The notes below the pieces were generated by a model. That model saw only the letters and a program-made list of their open reading frames with translations. It was not told the DNA's origin and made no database searches. 64,000 nt of DNA from Nageia nagi (taxonomy: Eukaryota; Pinophyta). The stretch is from assembly GCA_050084985.1 (NCBI GenBank), contig JBITNC010000001.1, forward strand, positions 130,882,001 to 130,946,000. Direction: 5' to 3'. The position numbers and the translations under genes are program-made. Position 1 is the first letter of the stretch, and each line of letters begins with the position of its first letter. Below, piece by piece: positions 46,240 to 58,976 of this stretch.

Positions 46240-47860
46240 GAAGTATAAGTATTTAGATTGATAAAGGTAAGGAGAATTATTATGCATTCTTTAATGATGA
46301 TGAGGATAGATAACTATGGGTTGAGATATTTAATAATTCATTATCTCATTGGGAGGAGAAAATGATTAATAAGGAAATTAAAAAAATGATTTCACAAGGA
46401 AAATATAAAAGTATTTACATATATTGTAAAAACCACCCTAACTCATATGAATAAATTGAATCATACTTCCTAATTTATTGAGAGTTACACTTATCAATAT
46501 TTTTTATACAATAAATTTGAGCTTATTAAAGAAAGATTACCAAGGAATGTTTCATAGTATATGCGAACTCAACAAATTTATAGAACAAAAATAAAAAATT
46601 CTATAAAGAAGAGAAAAGCTACCCTCTTAAGAATTGAAATAGGAGTATTATTACAAAAGATAGAACTATCCTTTACTAAGAGTGTTAATTATAATGAAAA
46701 GGTTTGGAGAAAACATCAAAAGGGAGGGTAAAATAAAATAATTAAGAGAGATTGGACTTCAAATGAGGAATTGGTAAAGTACCAAATAGGGTATAGAAGG
46801 AAATCATTTCCTAATTCATGGGATTATGTCATGGAAGTGTTGATGTATTACATCACATTAGAAAGAATGCATAAGGAGGCTATGACATACCATTTTGGGC
46901 TATTGAATTGATTTAGAAGGTAGTACATGGTTAACCATCCATTTTTATACTTCATTCATTTTAATTATCTATTAAGAATTAAAAAATAACATAGCTAAAG
47001 CCTCATTTACATTTGGATTTGATCTTGATTGTGTATAAAATTAAGTTAGACTAAACTTTTATGAGAATGGTGCAAGATAATGAAGCACTAGTGTAGAGGT
47101 CAAAAAAGGTGAAGAGCTCAAAAAAAAAGGAATGGTAAATGCATCATCAAAGAATATAAAAAGAATATTCCAACAACAAAATACATGAAGAAGAATAAAA
47201 TAAGAAGGTGGGAACAAAATACAGGATAAGATAGAGAGTTAAAACAAAATGATTAAGTGGAGGAAGATAAGCAACCATGAAAAAGAGTATGAAGAAAGGA
47301 AAAATACAAAAGAAAAAGAAGAAGGGTGTGGATACTAGGATAAGTTATGTAGTATATAGGATAAGAAGCCAATATAAAAATAAGAAAAAAGACATAAAAT
47401 AAAACCCACATATTTTTTATTTATATAAAAACAAAGAAAAGAAGCTAAATTCTTTAGGATAAAAAATAGGAATAAAATATTAAAAAGAAGCATACAAATA
47501 TATGAAATATTTTAGGGAAGAAGAGGGATATAAAATGTAGGGATTCAAGCCATAATATTTGGCATATGTGTATAATAGAATGTTGATTGAAACTATGCTA
47601 AGTAAAGAAAAATTTAATCCGTTATTCAATGATGTCAAGAAGGGTGCTTCCAAGAATGGATTTCAAAGAAGAGAGGTATACAATACTTTCTATAAACATC
47701 ACTTCTAGTTAATACAATTTCGATTTTAATGATGAAGAATATGATAATGGAAATCAAATTATAAATCTCCACTTTTCATCAATAACAATGAATGATATAG
47801 ATAATATTTAAAGAAAAAGGAGGAGTAAAGATTCAATTTTGGTAGGATTGTATTTTATTT
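46240..47860 (+). pseudogene. Unidentified degenerate coding relic
   Basis: Plus-strand protein-like sequence with stops. Pieces: IDKGKENYYAFFNDDED (46,258); LWVEIFNNSLSHWEEKMINKE; IKERLPRNVS (46,515); LLRIEIGVLLQKIELSFTKS; WTSNEELVKYQIGYRRKSFP then NSWDYVMEVLMYYITLE (46,755-46,860); HFGLLNxFRRxYMVNHPFLYFIHF; a Lys/Arg-rich tail (47,080-47,500, strongly purine-rich); and DEEYDNGNQIINLHF near 47,735. I recognise no family and no RT, integrase or transposase motif. It may be another element-borne protein; the Lys-rich tail would suit a nucleic-acid-binding function, but that is inference. Confidence 0.4.
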
Positions 47861-47869
47861 TTTATACAT

Positions 47870-50800
47870 CCTTTTGCTTGCAATGTCTTGGTATGATATG
47901 TGCTACAATTTGTTACCTTGGTGTATCTAAATAAAATAAAATTTTTTATTCTTTATTCTTCTTCTAATATGGTGTATTAGTGATAAAATATATGCTTCTT
48001 ATGGAGAGCAATTAGTTATGATAGGATAGTTCTCATTTTGATGCAAAGGTTAAAGGGAACTTTTAAACTGCATCATTTTACTTATAAATAATAATTAAAC
48101 AAATACACTTTAGTTAAAAGAGATTAAGAACCTTATTGACCATATCCTATCTTACTTTTATTAAAGCATCTAGAGGGAGAGAAATAACAACATATTCAAG
48201 AATTAAGGGAGAGACCCAGATTCATTTAGTACAAAAATGATGGTAGAAACTTTAGAGAATTTAAAAATCTCCTCTTTTTTAAAAGAAGATAAAATATGAG
48301 GATTAAGGAAGAATTTTTAATAAATATAATCCCATAAAGACTTCCCTCACTAAGAGCCCTCAGAAGAGTTAAGAACATAACAAATGACCCCCCCACCCCT
48401 AGGTTTTTGATTGGTGGATATTGAAAAAAATGACTATGGGAAACCTAAGGATCTTAGTAATTAGAAAAATAGTTATATATAATACAATATCCATCTTTTT
48501 TAGCTTTTTTAAATCTCTCAAAATAGTGATAATCTACTTTATATAGGCTAGGGTCATTTTCTAAAGAGTATCTTTCCTAGGAGATCTAAATTCTAAGTAG
48601 GTAATCATTAAGGAAGATTCCCTAAACTTGATAAATAAAATGAATAAGACATAAATAACTAGTTGGAGAATTGATACAAAAAATTATTTAGTTCCTATAT
48701 GTCCATTCTAAATTTATCCTATCTTGAAATTATAATAATATAATAATTGGTGGACTATAGCAAGGAGTTCCATTTTAACCTTATTATATTTCTTTTGTTA
48801 TCATTAGTTTGGCATATTTGGGCATTGGTCACCCATTTAATTTATCTTAAAATATATTAATAATGATGAAGGAAGTATATAGAAGGAGGTGCATGCCCCA
48901 TGATTTGAAAATAAATATTAAACTCATAATGTAATAAAATTTACAAAGTAATATGGAGGGAGCATGTTGGACACAAATCTAAAAATACCATGAGAAAAAA
49001 TAGTTCTAAATTTTATGTATCATAACATTTCATATGATCCTTTCTTTTTGAATATACTGTATTTCTAAAAAATGTGATTTATATACCATGCTATCATACT
49101 TCTATAGCTCATATTCAAATGAACCTTGATAATCTAATAGTATATGATATTTAAATATAGAATAAATTTCAACTAATAACTCTCATTACATTGTAACTTT
49201 ATCATATATGTATATATAATGATCATAAATTATGTAAATATCATAATTTAAATTAATTTATATTTTCAAGGGTTGAAGCTTTGAGTCTTTTATAGGAGGT
49301 ATCAATTTTGAATCTTTGGATGGTTGCTCCTACATGTTGTAATTTGGCTAGACTTCGGCTATGCCTTAGATACCATCACACTTTACCTCCATAGTTATAA
49401 GGTGGATGGAGGAGATGTTAAAATTTTATCCTTCTAGTATCCATGAGGGGGTTCCTAAAATAGTTTGCCTCATAATTGAACTAAAAAAAAGTCTCACTTT
49501 TAATATCCATAATAAGGGTATCTTCATTTTTATAAGTATTACTCTACATTGCATTTTTTTTAGATTGTATATTTATAAATTAATAAATTTGTAATTTATC
49601 CTTAATATATCAAAAAAATTTCTCATAATTTGATTTTTAGTATTAAATAAATTTCAATAAATACCACGATATAATTACATGGGAGTTTAGTGTAAAAATA
49701 ATGTAATGGTTTGTTTTAATCCAATATAGAGACATAATCTAAATTATTTAAAAAATGTTATGTTTAAATAATTATTAATGATAATCTTAGTACCATATTA
49801 ATATCTTAAAATATATATCTAACTATTATACTATCTTGTTTCCACTTATATTTGCTCATAACTAATGTTATAAGGTATTCATTATACAATGTTCAATAAG
49901 ATGGGTATGTAAAATGAATGATTTCTTTTACAAGCTTAACATTTATTTCTTTTCCTTTTGTGTATAAAGTAATATAGGTGTTTTACTAAAAACTAAAAGT
50001 TATATCATTCCCAAAATATATAATAGATGTTGGCTAGTTGGTGGTCTATCAAACATGGTCATATGTTTCTCGCTATAATAGGTGTTATCAATGCTCTCAA
50101 TTATCAAACATATAAAATAGATGAATAAATTAATAAGTTTCTATCAATAGTGGGATAGATTCATGTAATTATCACGATCTTATTGATTACTTAAAATTAC
50201 TTACTATCTATTTAAGTTTTCATTACAATATTTATACTATGAAGTGGTATTATTCTAAAAACATCTAAAACAAACATAATGAATGAAAAGGAATAATATA
50301 TATATACTAGAAGTTGTATTCTTTACATAGTAAATAATGGGGTTTCCTATAATAATTCCTCATGCATAAGATGCATGCCTTAAAACTAAATATGATGAAA
50401 GGGATATTAGAAAGTACGAACCTTAAAATAAGTTGATATATAAGGGAAATATTAAAATCAACTCTTAGAATTTATGAATTTATACATACTTAGAGGATAA
50501 GATTGTTAATATTACCTTTTCCTACCTTGAGGATTTTGTGTTCCTTTCTATATACTAAAAGTATTAAAACATTAAAATATTCATATACATTATAAATATG
50601 ATACTCATAACATTCCTTAAGCATTATAATTTTCCATTACTATATGAGTTTATGTATACCCCTTACCTATAAACTTAGTGTATACATAGGTCAACAATAT
50701 CCTTTATAATAAGGACACTAAATATTTATTAGATATTTATCTTAAAATATCTAGTAATTTAGATTTTAGATTTTTAGCTCATTATAAAGTATCTATATTT

Positions 50801-51395
50801 TGTAAAGATTTAAATACTTAATATATATAAGATAAATATCAATTCTAATATAATAAAATCTAAAGGTCAAATTTTCAACCATGACATGGGTAAATTTGAA
50901 GACCCCCACCCCTTTTATTTAATCTTGTAAGATTGAGGTGAATCTAGTTGAATCCTACATAGAAAACTTGAAGAATGTGGTAAAAATGTGTATGGAAGCC
51001 TTACCAAATGTCATTAACTTGCAAAAAGTTAAAAAATAAGATAACATTATCAAACTTAATTGAGAATTATTATTTTGATTAATATATTATAATAATATAT
51101 ATAGTATAATACTAATAAATATTATATATGATATATAATATATATTATTGATATATAATATATTTTATTATTAATATAAAGGTTTACTAGACACTTATCT
51201 GGAATTAAGTAAGTTTATTTTAACAATAAATAATACTAAATATTTTTATTATAAATTATTATAATAATATACAAAAAATAACTATATTTATATATGTTTT
51301 ATTTTATTATATCTATGATGCAATGAATTTGATTTTAATAAAAAATATAATATAATATAACATAAATAAAATTGACAAAAAACATGTTAGAAATA
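47870..51395. other. AT-rich non-genic stretch
   Basis: No supported gene. 48,386-48,397 is a CCCCCCCACCCC run. 49,200-49,260 and 51,060-51,180 are nearly pure A/T with TATATAAT palindromes. The 62-codon frame at 49,406-49,594 has no domain. Nothing else was recognised. Confidence 0.6.
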
Positions 51396-52523
51396 TGCAC
51401 AAATTTGAACTTTTCTTTGAAGTTAATAAACATTGATTTACTAGGATTTTCAAAATTAATATTTTCATTTTGGATACCCATTTGCATGAGGAATCTAATT
51501 GGACTTTTTCTTCATCAAAATTTGAAGGCATTTTGTTTTAGAATATTTCTTATCGGATTGCTAAGCTCTTACATAATTAGATGATTGGGAAAAAGCATAA
51601 TTCAACAACTAGGTAAGACCTTAATTAGGAAATAAAGACTTTTGCTTAGTTAAATGATCATGTATAAAAGTTAATTTAATGGATATTTGCTTAAAATTTC
51701 TAAAGTCTATAACTTTTGATTTACTAGAAATTTTGATGTAAAATTTATCATTTTGAATACTTATTTTATGTAGAATCTAACCAAACTTATTGCATCAATT
51801 TATGGATGTTTTTATAATACTAATAATGAAATGATCAAGTTTTTAAAAAACTAGTTGGAAAACTAGGAAAAGCTATTAATAAGATGATAATTTGAAAACA
51901 AAAGAAATTGTTTTGATTTAATAGGAGTTTTGAGTTGAAATTTATTATTTTAGATATCCATATTTTGTGTAAAATCTAGCCACATTTTTTGCATCAAAAT
52001 TTTGGTTCTTTTAGAATATCAATAATCAAGCTATTAGGCTCTTATCTAGTCAGATGACTTAGCAAAAACTTAGTTAAATGACTTGTATTTTCATCTAGTT
52101 GGAAAAATAGGCATAATGGTTAATCAAATACTATCTCCTAAAAATATTTTAAGCAACTTTTGATTTACTAGGATTTTTAACATAAAATTTATCATTTTGG
52201 ATACCCTTATTTGGTTAGAATTTAACCACACTTGTTTTTATCAAAATTTAGGCACTTTATTTAGAATGTTAATAATCATATGATTATGTTCTTAACCAAT
52301 CGAATGACTAGGCAATTGGTTAAGATTTTTTAACTAGTTGTCTGAGAAGGTTCTTCTGTACTTAGGTGATCCATGAAATATGTTATTCAAATGAATATTT
52401 GTTGAAAATATGTAAATTTTATAATATTAGATTTACTAATATTTTTTACATAAACATTATCATTTTGGATACCTACTTTTACTTAGAATATATGTATACT
52501 TGTTGCATCAAAATTTGAGTAAT
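51396..52523. repeat. Diverged tandem array, five units of about 250 bp
   Basis: Five successive blocks share the order TTGATTTACTAGGATTTT, AAATTTATCATTTTGGATACC, GAATCTAACCAxACTTxTTGCATCAAAATTTGxG and then an AATAATCA/GATGACTAGG-type stretch. The TTTGGATA-equivalent anchors are at 51,468, 51,752, 51,948, 52,196 and 52,464 (spacings 284, 196, 248, 268), so indels are common. The last unit is truncated at TTTGAGTAAT, where a SINE-like element is inserted. Short frames on both strands (51,313-51,584) follow the repeat and are not genes. Confidence 0.8.
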
Positions 52524-52783
52524 ATGAATTGATAGATAGGGGAGTTGAAGAGGTGGGTAGTTCAAAGCCTCAAATATGGGAGGTCAAGGTTCAAAACTCT
52601 TTGCCCCTAAAAAGTTGAAACATACCTAAAATTTTATCAAGTTGATGATAGGTACGGATGAGGTGGGGATTGTGCTCTTGGTGATTTTTGCCAACATGAA
52701 TGCCCCTTAGTCATGCCTCTAAACTTAAGAATTCATGGTACCTTGTATTAGGGGACAAAAATCCAACAAAAAAAATTAAAAAA
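52524..52783 (+). mobile_element. SINE-like retroposon with 9-bp target duplication
   Basis: 260 bp bounded by TTGAGTAAT on both sides (52,515-52,523 and 52,784-52,792). The head contains AAGGTTCAAAACTC (about 52,609), a good pol III box B, with a possible but weak box A at GGGTAGTTCAAAG (52,555). The body is of normal base composition, unlike the AT-rich flanks. The 3' end is the A-rich tail ATCCAACAAAAAAAATTAAA. The box B, A-rich tail and target duplication are the defining traits of tRNA-related SINEs. It encodes no protein. Confidence 0.7.
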
Positions 52784-53468
52784 TTGAGTAATTATTTTAA
52801 ACTATAAAAAAATATTTACATGGCATCAATCGATCTCCATTGATAAATAAAATGGTAAAAGTATGAAAGATTCAACTTTTTCCTTTCCATAGAAAGGACC
52901 TTTTTATAGACTAGCTTTTGAAATTAATTAGACCATATTATAATTATTCTTAGTATTGATAGTATTCATGTGTGATTCCAAAAACATACCCTTGTAAACA
53001 ATCATCAAAGTTTAAGAAACCTACGCTCATAGCTTGTTACATTATGTAGAAGCCTCCACTTTTTACTATGAATCTAAATTTGAGGATTATAACCATGAAC
53101 CTAGAATGGTTTTAGCTAACACTGAAGAGGATGGGTTAAAGGGGTTATCAGAGTGCTTGGAGGTTCTATATTTAATATGCTATACAACTCCTTAACTCTT
53201 CTTATTATCATTAGGACATTCCAAAAGCTATGACATTGAAATAGAAGTTGGGCAACAATAACTGTTAACTACATATTTTAAGGAATTCCTCAAATAAAAA
53301 CCCTATCACAATATAATAGAAACATCATTGCAAGGATTCCTCCTCATAGATATCCTTGACTACATTATTACCATATGTTATCAAATGATATTAGTAAAGA
53401 CCATTAGAAAAGGATGTTTCCTACCCATATCAATGTCAACTCACACTATTGATTCTACATAACATATA

Positions 53469-53877
53469 TGTTATGATGCTACAAATATGAAAAGTTAAAT
53501 ATTGCAAAAATGAAATGAATATTGATTTGAAATAGGAAAGTGAAAACTGTCTAGTGGAAATAACAGAGTATGTGCTAATAAATAGAACACAAATTAGCAA
53601 TACTAAGCAGATAAGGATAGGATTTTACTAAATAGTAACATAATCATAGGCCACTTCGAGGGGGCTACCTCCTTACAACTCCAAAAGTGAAAAATAATGT
53701 TCAAGATGCATTTCTCCACACACTTCTATCTATTATAATAAACTAACCCTAACCCTAATAGTAATGCAAAATCTGGCACCACCCTTATAATCATAATATT
53801 AAGATGTACAATATAGGTTGATAATTTAATAAAACACTAATACTAACAGTAAAATGTTAGGATGTGGGATCCTAACA
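53469..53877 (-). repeat. Gypsy 3' LTR
   Basis: 409 bp. It is followed on the plus strand by TGCCACCCCTCTTAGGATGA, which on the minus strand gives AAGAGGGGTGGCA, the polypurine tract. The inner CTAACCCTAACCCTAATAG is LTR sequence present in both copies. Confidence 0.92.
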
Positions 53878-53899
53878 TGCCACCCCTCTTAGGATGAAG

Positions 53900-54390
53900 C
53901 TTTGTCCTCAAAGCTTGAAGTATGGAAATTGTTGCTGCAACTAATGAAGGATTTTCCATGTTGCATCTTCTGCTACCATGCCTTACCATTGCATAAGGAA
54001 TTCTATGATGGAGTGATTACGAAGCTATTATGAATGTTGATCCAAAACTACGTCAAGTATAACTACCATTTATCCATCCTTTGCCAATTCAGGTAATTAT
54101 GTCTGAACTTGAACCTTCGATCCAACCACTTTCTTGAGATAAGAGACATGAAACACTAGGTGAATCTTGAAAGAAGTAGGAAGCTCTAGTTTGTATGCAG
54201 TTGGGCTAATGTGCTATAACACCTTGTAAGGACCATAAAACTTTGGGGCTAATTTTTGAGGGCCTTTTATTTTTAAATATTTTTGGTGATAAGGTTGTAG
54301 CCTCAGAAAGACCATGTCATCTACCTAGAACTCTCTTTCCACACATTGTTGATCAGCCTATTATTTCATATGGTGTTGGGCTATCTAAAG
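53900..54390 (-). pseudogene. Gypsy integrase C-terminus with chromodomain-like tail
   Basis: Minus strand: VDDMVFLRLQPY and KIKGPQKLAPKFYGPYKV (54,300-54,230; family: GDxVxLRLxPY, KLAPRFYGPF), YKLELPTSFKIHLVFHVSYLK, then ILDVVLDQHS..LRNHSIIEF and LMQWxGMVAEDATWK (54,070-53,965). The last part matches the chromodomain-type ending (LVKWKGxPxEDATWE), thought to guide integration to particular chromatin. Stops sit at W or Q positions. Confidence 0.8.
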
Positions 54391-54399
54391 GTTATCCTT

Positions 54400-55180
54400 G
54401 AGCAGATGAAGAATATCATCTCGAGTAACTAAAGCTGATTCAATTGCTTAAACTTTATTGGTACCTACAACATATGAGGTGACTATTGGTGGAGCTTGAC
54501 CATACACTGCTTCATAGGGGGTCATCTTGCTGGCAAAATGATAAGATGAATTATACCACCACTCAACCAAGGGAAGCCATCGTACCCAATACATAGGTTA
54601 TGCTAAAGCGAAATAACGTAAATATGTTTCCAAGCATTTGTTGATAATTTTAGTTTGACCATCAATTTGTGGATGGTATGTTGAGCTCATGTTTAGTTGG
54701 GTACCTTGCAATTTAAAAAGCTCTTACCAAAAATGACTTGTAAAAGTGGGATCATGGTCACTGACAATCATATCTGGCATGCCATGTAGTTTGAAAATTA
54801 TATCTAGGAATAATTATGCCACTGTCACTTCTTTGTAGGGATGAGCTAATGAACCCAAATGAGCATATTTGGATAACTAATCAACCACCACTATAATAAC
54901 TAATTTACCATGGGATTTAGGAAGGCCTTTAATGAAATCCATTGAGATATCGATCCATGTATGGGTAGGTATGAGAAGAGGTTGAAGGAGTCCCAGAGTA
55001 CCCACTATCTCACCCTTTTGTTGTTGACACACATCACAAGCTGCCACAAACTGCTTGATATCCAATTTCATACTTATCCAATATAATAATCGTACCACCT
55101 GCCTAGAAGTTTTAAAAAATCTATCATGTCCTGATGTAGGTGTGGAATGCAATTAGGTAAGCATTTCTAATTTACATTTT
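54400..55180 (-). pseudogene. Gypsy integrase (zinc-binding head and core)
   Basis: The 91-codon open frame 55,152-54,877 carries the H2C2 zinc-binding head (HSTPTSGH, then CDVCQQQKGE) and the start of the core with WIDISMDFIKGLPKSHGK followed by IVVVD, the first catalytic Asp being in DFI. Further minus-strand text includes LSKYAHLG-like, the GMPDMIVSDHDPTF-type block near 54,775 (second Asp) and NMSSTYHPQIDGQTK-like near 54,670. WYNSSYHFAS follows near 54,550. Stops interrupt several segments. Confidence 0.88.
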
Positions 55181-55329
55181 GAAGGAGATGGTAACAAAAT
55201 TCAACCTTTGAATCTCAAAATACCATCATGCCATGTGTGGTGTGGTTTACTCATGGGGTATTGAGTGATCTATTTTAGCAATTCTTGGGTGGAGCTATCC
55301 TCTGTCCACTCTTGTTTAACTTTATACAA

Positions 55330-56560
55330 CCATTAAGGAATAGGAGATGAAAGAGCTTGTCGTGCTACTTGATCTTCAAATTTTTTGGACAAAGCATCGG
55401 TAACCACATTCTCCTTACCTTTACGGTATACTATCTCATAATCATACCCTAGTAGTTTGGTCACCTATTTTTGTTGCTCAAGCATAGAATGCATTGCTCA
55501 ATGAAAAATTTCAAACTATGATGATCTATGAGGATGATGAAATGGCAACTAATGAGATATGGTCTCCAACATTAAATTGCATGAAAGATGGCAAGCATTT
55601 CTTTTTCATAAGTGGATTTACCCAAATTTTTTCCAAAGAGTGCTCTACTAATGAATGCCAAGGGATGCCCCTCCTGCATTAATACTACCCTGATTCCTAC
55701 TCCACAAGCATCACTTTCTATCACAAAGGTTTTAGAAAGATTTGGCATTGCTAATGTCGAGGTGGTACACATCACCTCCTTGAGCTTAAGGAAAGCTGCC
55801 TCATCTTGAGGGGCCCATTGGAATGCATTCTTTTTCAACAGCATGGTTAGAGATGCTACAATCTTACCATAATCCTTCATAAATTTCCTATGGTATCTTG
55901 TCAACCCTAAGAATCCTCAATAACTTTTCAAAGATGTAGGAATAGACCAATTCTGCATGTCAGTAATCTTTTGTGGATCCACCTTAACTCCCTCTTCAGA
56001 TATAACATGGCCTAAGTAGTCAATTTCCCTCTTGCCAAATGAACATTTTGATTTTTTTACATATAGCTGGTGTTCCTTTAAATTTTGTAAGGTTTGGTCA
56101 ACATGTGCCACATGTTCTTGCCATGTTTTACTGTAGATCAAGATATCATCAAAGATAACTAAAATGAACTTCTTGAGGAATGGATGAAACACCTGATTCA
56201 TTAAACTTTGAAATGTGGATGGAGCATTTGTGAGGCCAAAAGGCATGACTAGGAACTCATAATGGCCCTCATGGGTGAGAAATACAATTTTTGGTATATC
56301 CTCCTCCTTGAGGCAGATTTGGTGATACCCAGATTACAAGTCCAACTTGAAGAAATATCTTGCCCCATGCAGTTCATCCAATAATTCATCAATGATCAAG
56401 ATGGGAAATTTATCCTTGATGGTAATTTTGTTGAGGGCCTTGAAATCCACACATATGCTAGGAACCATCTTTCTTATGAACCAATATAATTGGAGAAGAA
56501 TATGGGCTTACACTAGGTCAGATTACTCCTGCATCTAACAGTTCCTTAACCAATTTTTCA
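55330..56560 (-). pseudogene. Gypsy reverse transcriptase and RNase H
   Basis: RT: LDAGVIxPS-like near 56,530, the YKLDLxSGYHQI block near 56,340, MPFGLTNAPSTFQSLMNQVF (56,246) and the catalytic ILVIFDDILIYS (about 56,150, both Asp intact), then KSKCSFGKREIDYLGHVIS. The connection is TRYHRKFMKDYGKIVASLTMLL (55,904). RNase H: FVIESDACGVGIRVVLMQ, PLAFISRAL, KSTYEKEMLAIFHAI and, further on, the DHxSLKFFIEQ-like block near 55,510. Two long open frames (109 and 110 codons) remain. Confidence 0.92.
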
Positions 56561-56939
56561 ATTTTATTTTTTTGTAAACAAGGATACGATAAGGATGACT
56601 ATTTGGTGGGTGACTTCTTGACACCAATTGGATAGCATGATCATGTGATTGGTAGGGTGGTAAGCCCATTAGTTCCTTAAAGGTACTTGAATGCTTACTT
56701 AAGATAGGCTACAGATCCTTAGGATCTATGATTTTAGATTCAATGATTGATAAAGAGTATAACTTGCCAACATCCCTTTTCTAGTTTTTCATAGGATCTT
56801 TTCCATGCGATGTGAGCTCACAACTTATACAGATCCACCCTATAATCCTCTGAGAGTATGCTCTTGTTCATCTATTTTGAAGGTCATCCATAGATTTGTA
56901 AAATTCCACTATATAGTGCCCAAATTCCTCATCCATTGT

Positions 56940-57440
56940 ACCCCTAAAACTATATCACATCCCTTAAGTGGTAAAGTGTAACATGTTGCTTTTCAAGGTA
57001 TGGTGGTCCATGCTCAATTTGACATTATGATAGGTGCCTTTACATGTTATTTTTCCTCCATTACCAACCATAAACTCAAAATTATTTGTAGGGTGGATGT
57101 AACAGTCAGCAACCTTAGCCACTCGTGGGTCAATGACATTATGAGTACTTCTCAAATCCAATAATATTATGAGAGGGTGCCTTTTAAAAAACCTTTTGAC
57201 CTTCATAGTTTGAGGGGTGGTAATTCTTGCCAATGCATTGTAAGAGATAATTGGGGCTTCCTCATCTAGAATTTCCTCTATAGCCTCTTCGGGTGCATTC
57301 TCATATTCCTCCTCATTAGGAGCATCAGCATCAAGCACATATAACTTTTGTTGTGTACAATGATGACCATAAATAAATTTTTCATCATAATTATAGCACA
57401 AGCCCTTCTTTTGATGCTCTTCTATTTCCTCCCATGTCAA
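56940..57440 (-). pseudogene. Gypsy protease and gag zinc knuckle
   Basis: A 158-codon open frame on the minus strand. KKGLCYNYDEKFIYGHHC (57,405) is the gag nucleocapsid CxxCxxxxxxGHxC with the second Cys changed to Tyr. An acidic linker follows, then ISYNALARITTPQTMKV and LIILLDLRSTHNVID, the retropepsin site (family: LIDSGSTHNFID) with Ser-Gly changed to Leu-Arg. VANGGKI-type and the following strands complete the fold. Confidence 0.88.
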
Positions 57441-57444
57441 CTTC

Positions 57445-58300
57445 TTAGTTTACATTGTGTGATTTGGTGGTGGGGCACTTATGTTATTAGAGTAATTAGA
57501 ATTATTATGTGTTTAGGTGAATGGAGGTCTTTCATTTCATTGATGAGCATTAGCTTTATCTTCAACAAATTTTGCCAAGGTAATAGCATCCATCATAGTT
57601 TTGGGATTAAACATTTTGGCCTTTGGTTTAATTTCTTCCTTTAAGCCACTGATAAAATAACTTATGAAAAATGCATCATCCAGCCCCTCTGTGAAATCTT
57701 CATAGTCACTAGGACCAAAATGGATTAATAATTATTGAGTGAATTCATCCCATGAAGAAGCAAGATGCATTTTTGAGTACCACTGGTGCCATTGGAGAGC
57801 CTCAAGGTCCAAATGAAAAGTTGGCATGTGCACCTTTAAATCCTCTAAGATTTGGTTCAATGTGAAATACTGTCCAGCCTTATAAATCCAGCTAGTGGGA
57901 TTTTCTCCATCAAATTAGGGAAAATCCAATTTGGTTGTGTGAAGAAGAATGAAACCACCTTATTAGCTCTAAAAGTTATGATGATACCCTTTGGATTTTC
58001 TAACTACCCTGATTGCTATGAACTGGATGCATTATTGGTATTACTAAGACTTAGTTGAACACTATCACATTTACTGTTAAGGGTTTGTATTTATCACATT
58101 TCTACCCTAAATGTACTAGTTGGTGTATCTACCATTTGTTGGATCATAGTTTGAAATGTCATCATGGTAGGATTAGCTTGTGCTACTGTTTGAGATCTTA
58201 TTTCAGGTGCTATTTTTGGAAATTACTATTTTTGAAGTTGATATTTCTAGAAACTACTATTTTTAGAAATTACTATTTTTAGAAAGTGCCCAAAAAAGTG
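57445..58300 (-). pseudogene. Gypsy gag
   Basis: Minus-strand pieces: LEALQWHQWYSKMH and SSWDEFTQ.LLIHFGPSDYEDF (57,830-57,700), then GLDDAFFISYFISGLKEEI and DAITLAKFVEDKANAHQ (57,690-57,540). This is the Retrotrans_gag pattern W..W...F...L...FG......P......L..... followed by LxxxFxxGLxxxIxxxV. Upstream, 58,209-58,286 contains an 18-bp minisatellite. Confidence 0.8.
58209..58286. repeat. Short minisatellite in Gypsy gag/leader
   Basis: Four to five imperfect copies of AAATTACTATTTTTxGA with a period of 16-18 bp. Confidence 0.8.
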
Positions 58301-58960
58301 TATGGGTGGAATATATCAAAATGATCAACTCAAAAAGATGATCATAATGGGCTAGGTCTCTCGATGATTTTTTTTACATCTATGGGTCTGTCTACTTTTG
58401 TTAAAAATTACTGAAATGGTACAAATTTTTAGTTATTTAGCTCTGAAGTTTTTGCTACCTCTAAACTACTATTGGTAGCTCTAAAAAATTGCATGTCATA
58501 CATTCTGCTTCTTGAATCAAGGTTTTTTTATGTGAAAGAATGATTCTAGGGAAAGGATTATCTGCTCTATAAGCTTGTCTAAACACCCCTCCTATCGAAC
58601 TTTCATAAGGAAAGAGGCTACAAAGATGGCTTCTATGATAAGTAACTTTCCAATAGCACTTGCTAGTGCACTACAGTTTACAGATGGTCGACACAACTTC
58701 CTACCTAATTTTCATTTATAGCTTAGATAATCTTCGTTATACCTTTCGATACATGGAGTCCAATTCTATGTAGGGTTCTGTCTGAGGCCTAGGTATTGGT
58801 GCAGATTTTTTTGCACCTCACTTCACATATAGCTTTATGGGCAAGTGTGTTTAGGCAAAAATGATAGATCCTCTTGGATACTTTAAAACCCCTGGTATAG
58901 GGTTTCTAGCTTAGACCTCTAATTTCTTTTTATTTTCCTGCAATAGAATGGCCTTGGAAA

Positions 58961-58974
58961 GAGCTCTAATACCA
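58961..58974 (-). other. Gypsy primer-binding site
   Basis: Minus strand TGGTATTAGAGCTC, one transition from the iMet site TGGTATCAGAGC, two bases inside the right LTR. Confidence 0.85.
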
Positions 58975-58976
58975 GA

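Noticed and set aside
48386-48397. Poly-C runs (also near 35,950, 40,975, 50,905)
   Set aside because: Isolated homopolymer-like runs with no common flank, symmetry or spacing.
51060-51180. AT palindromes resembling a cruciform or origin
   Set aside because: Nearly pure A/T DNA forms such palindromes by chance; no conserved flanking elements.
53740-53765. CTAACCCTAACCCTAATAG resembling telomere repeat
   Set aside because: Only two units, not the plant CCCTAAA form, and present in both Gypsy LTRs as ordinary LTR sequence.
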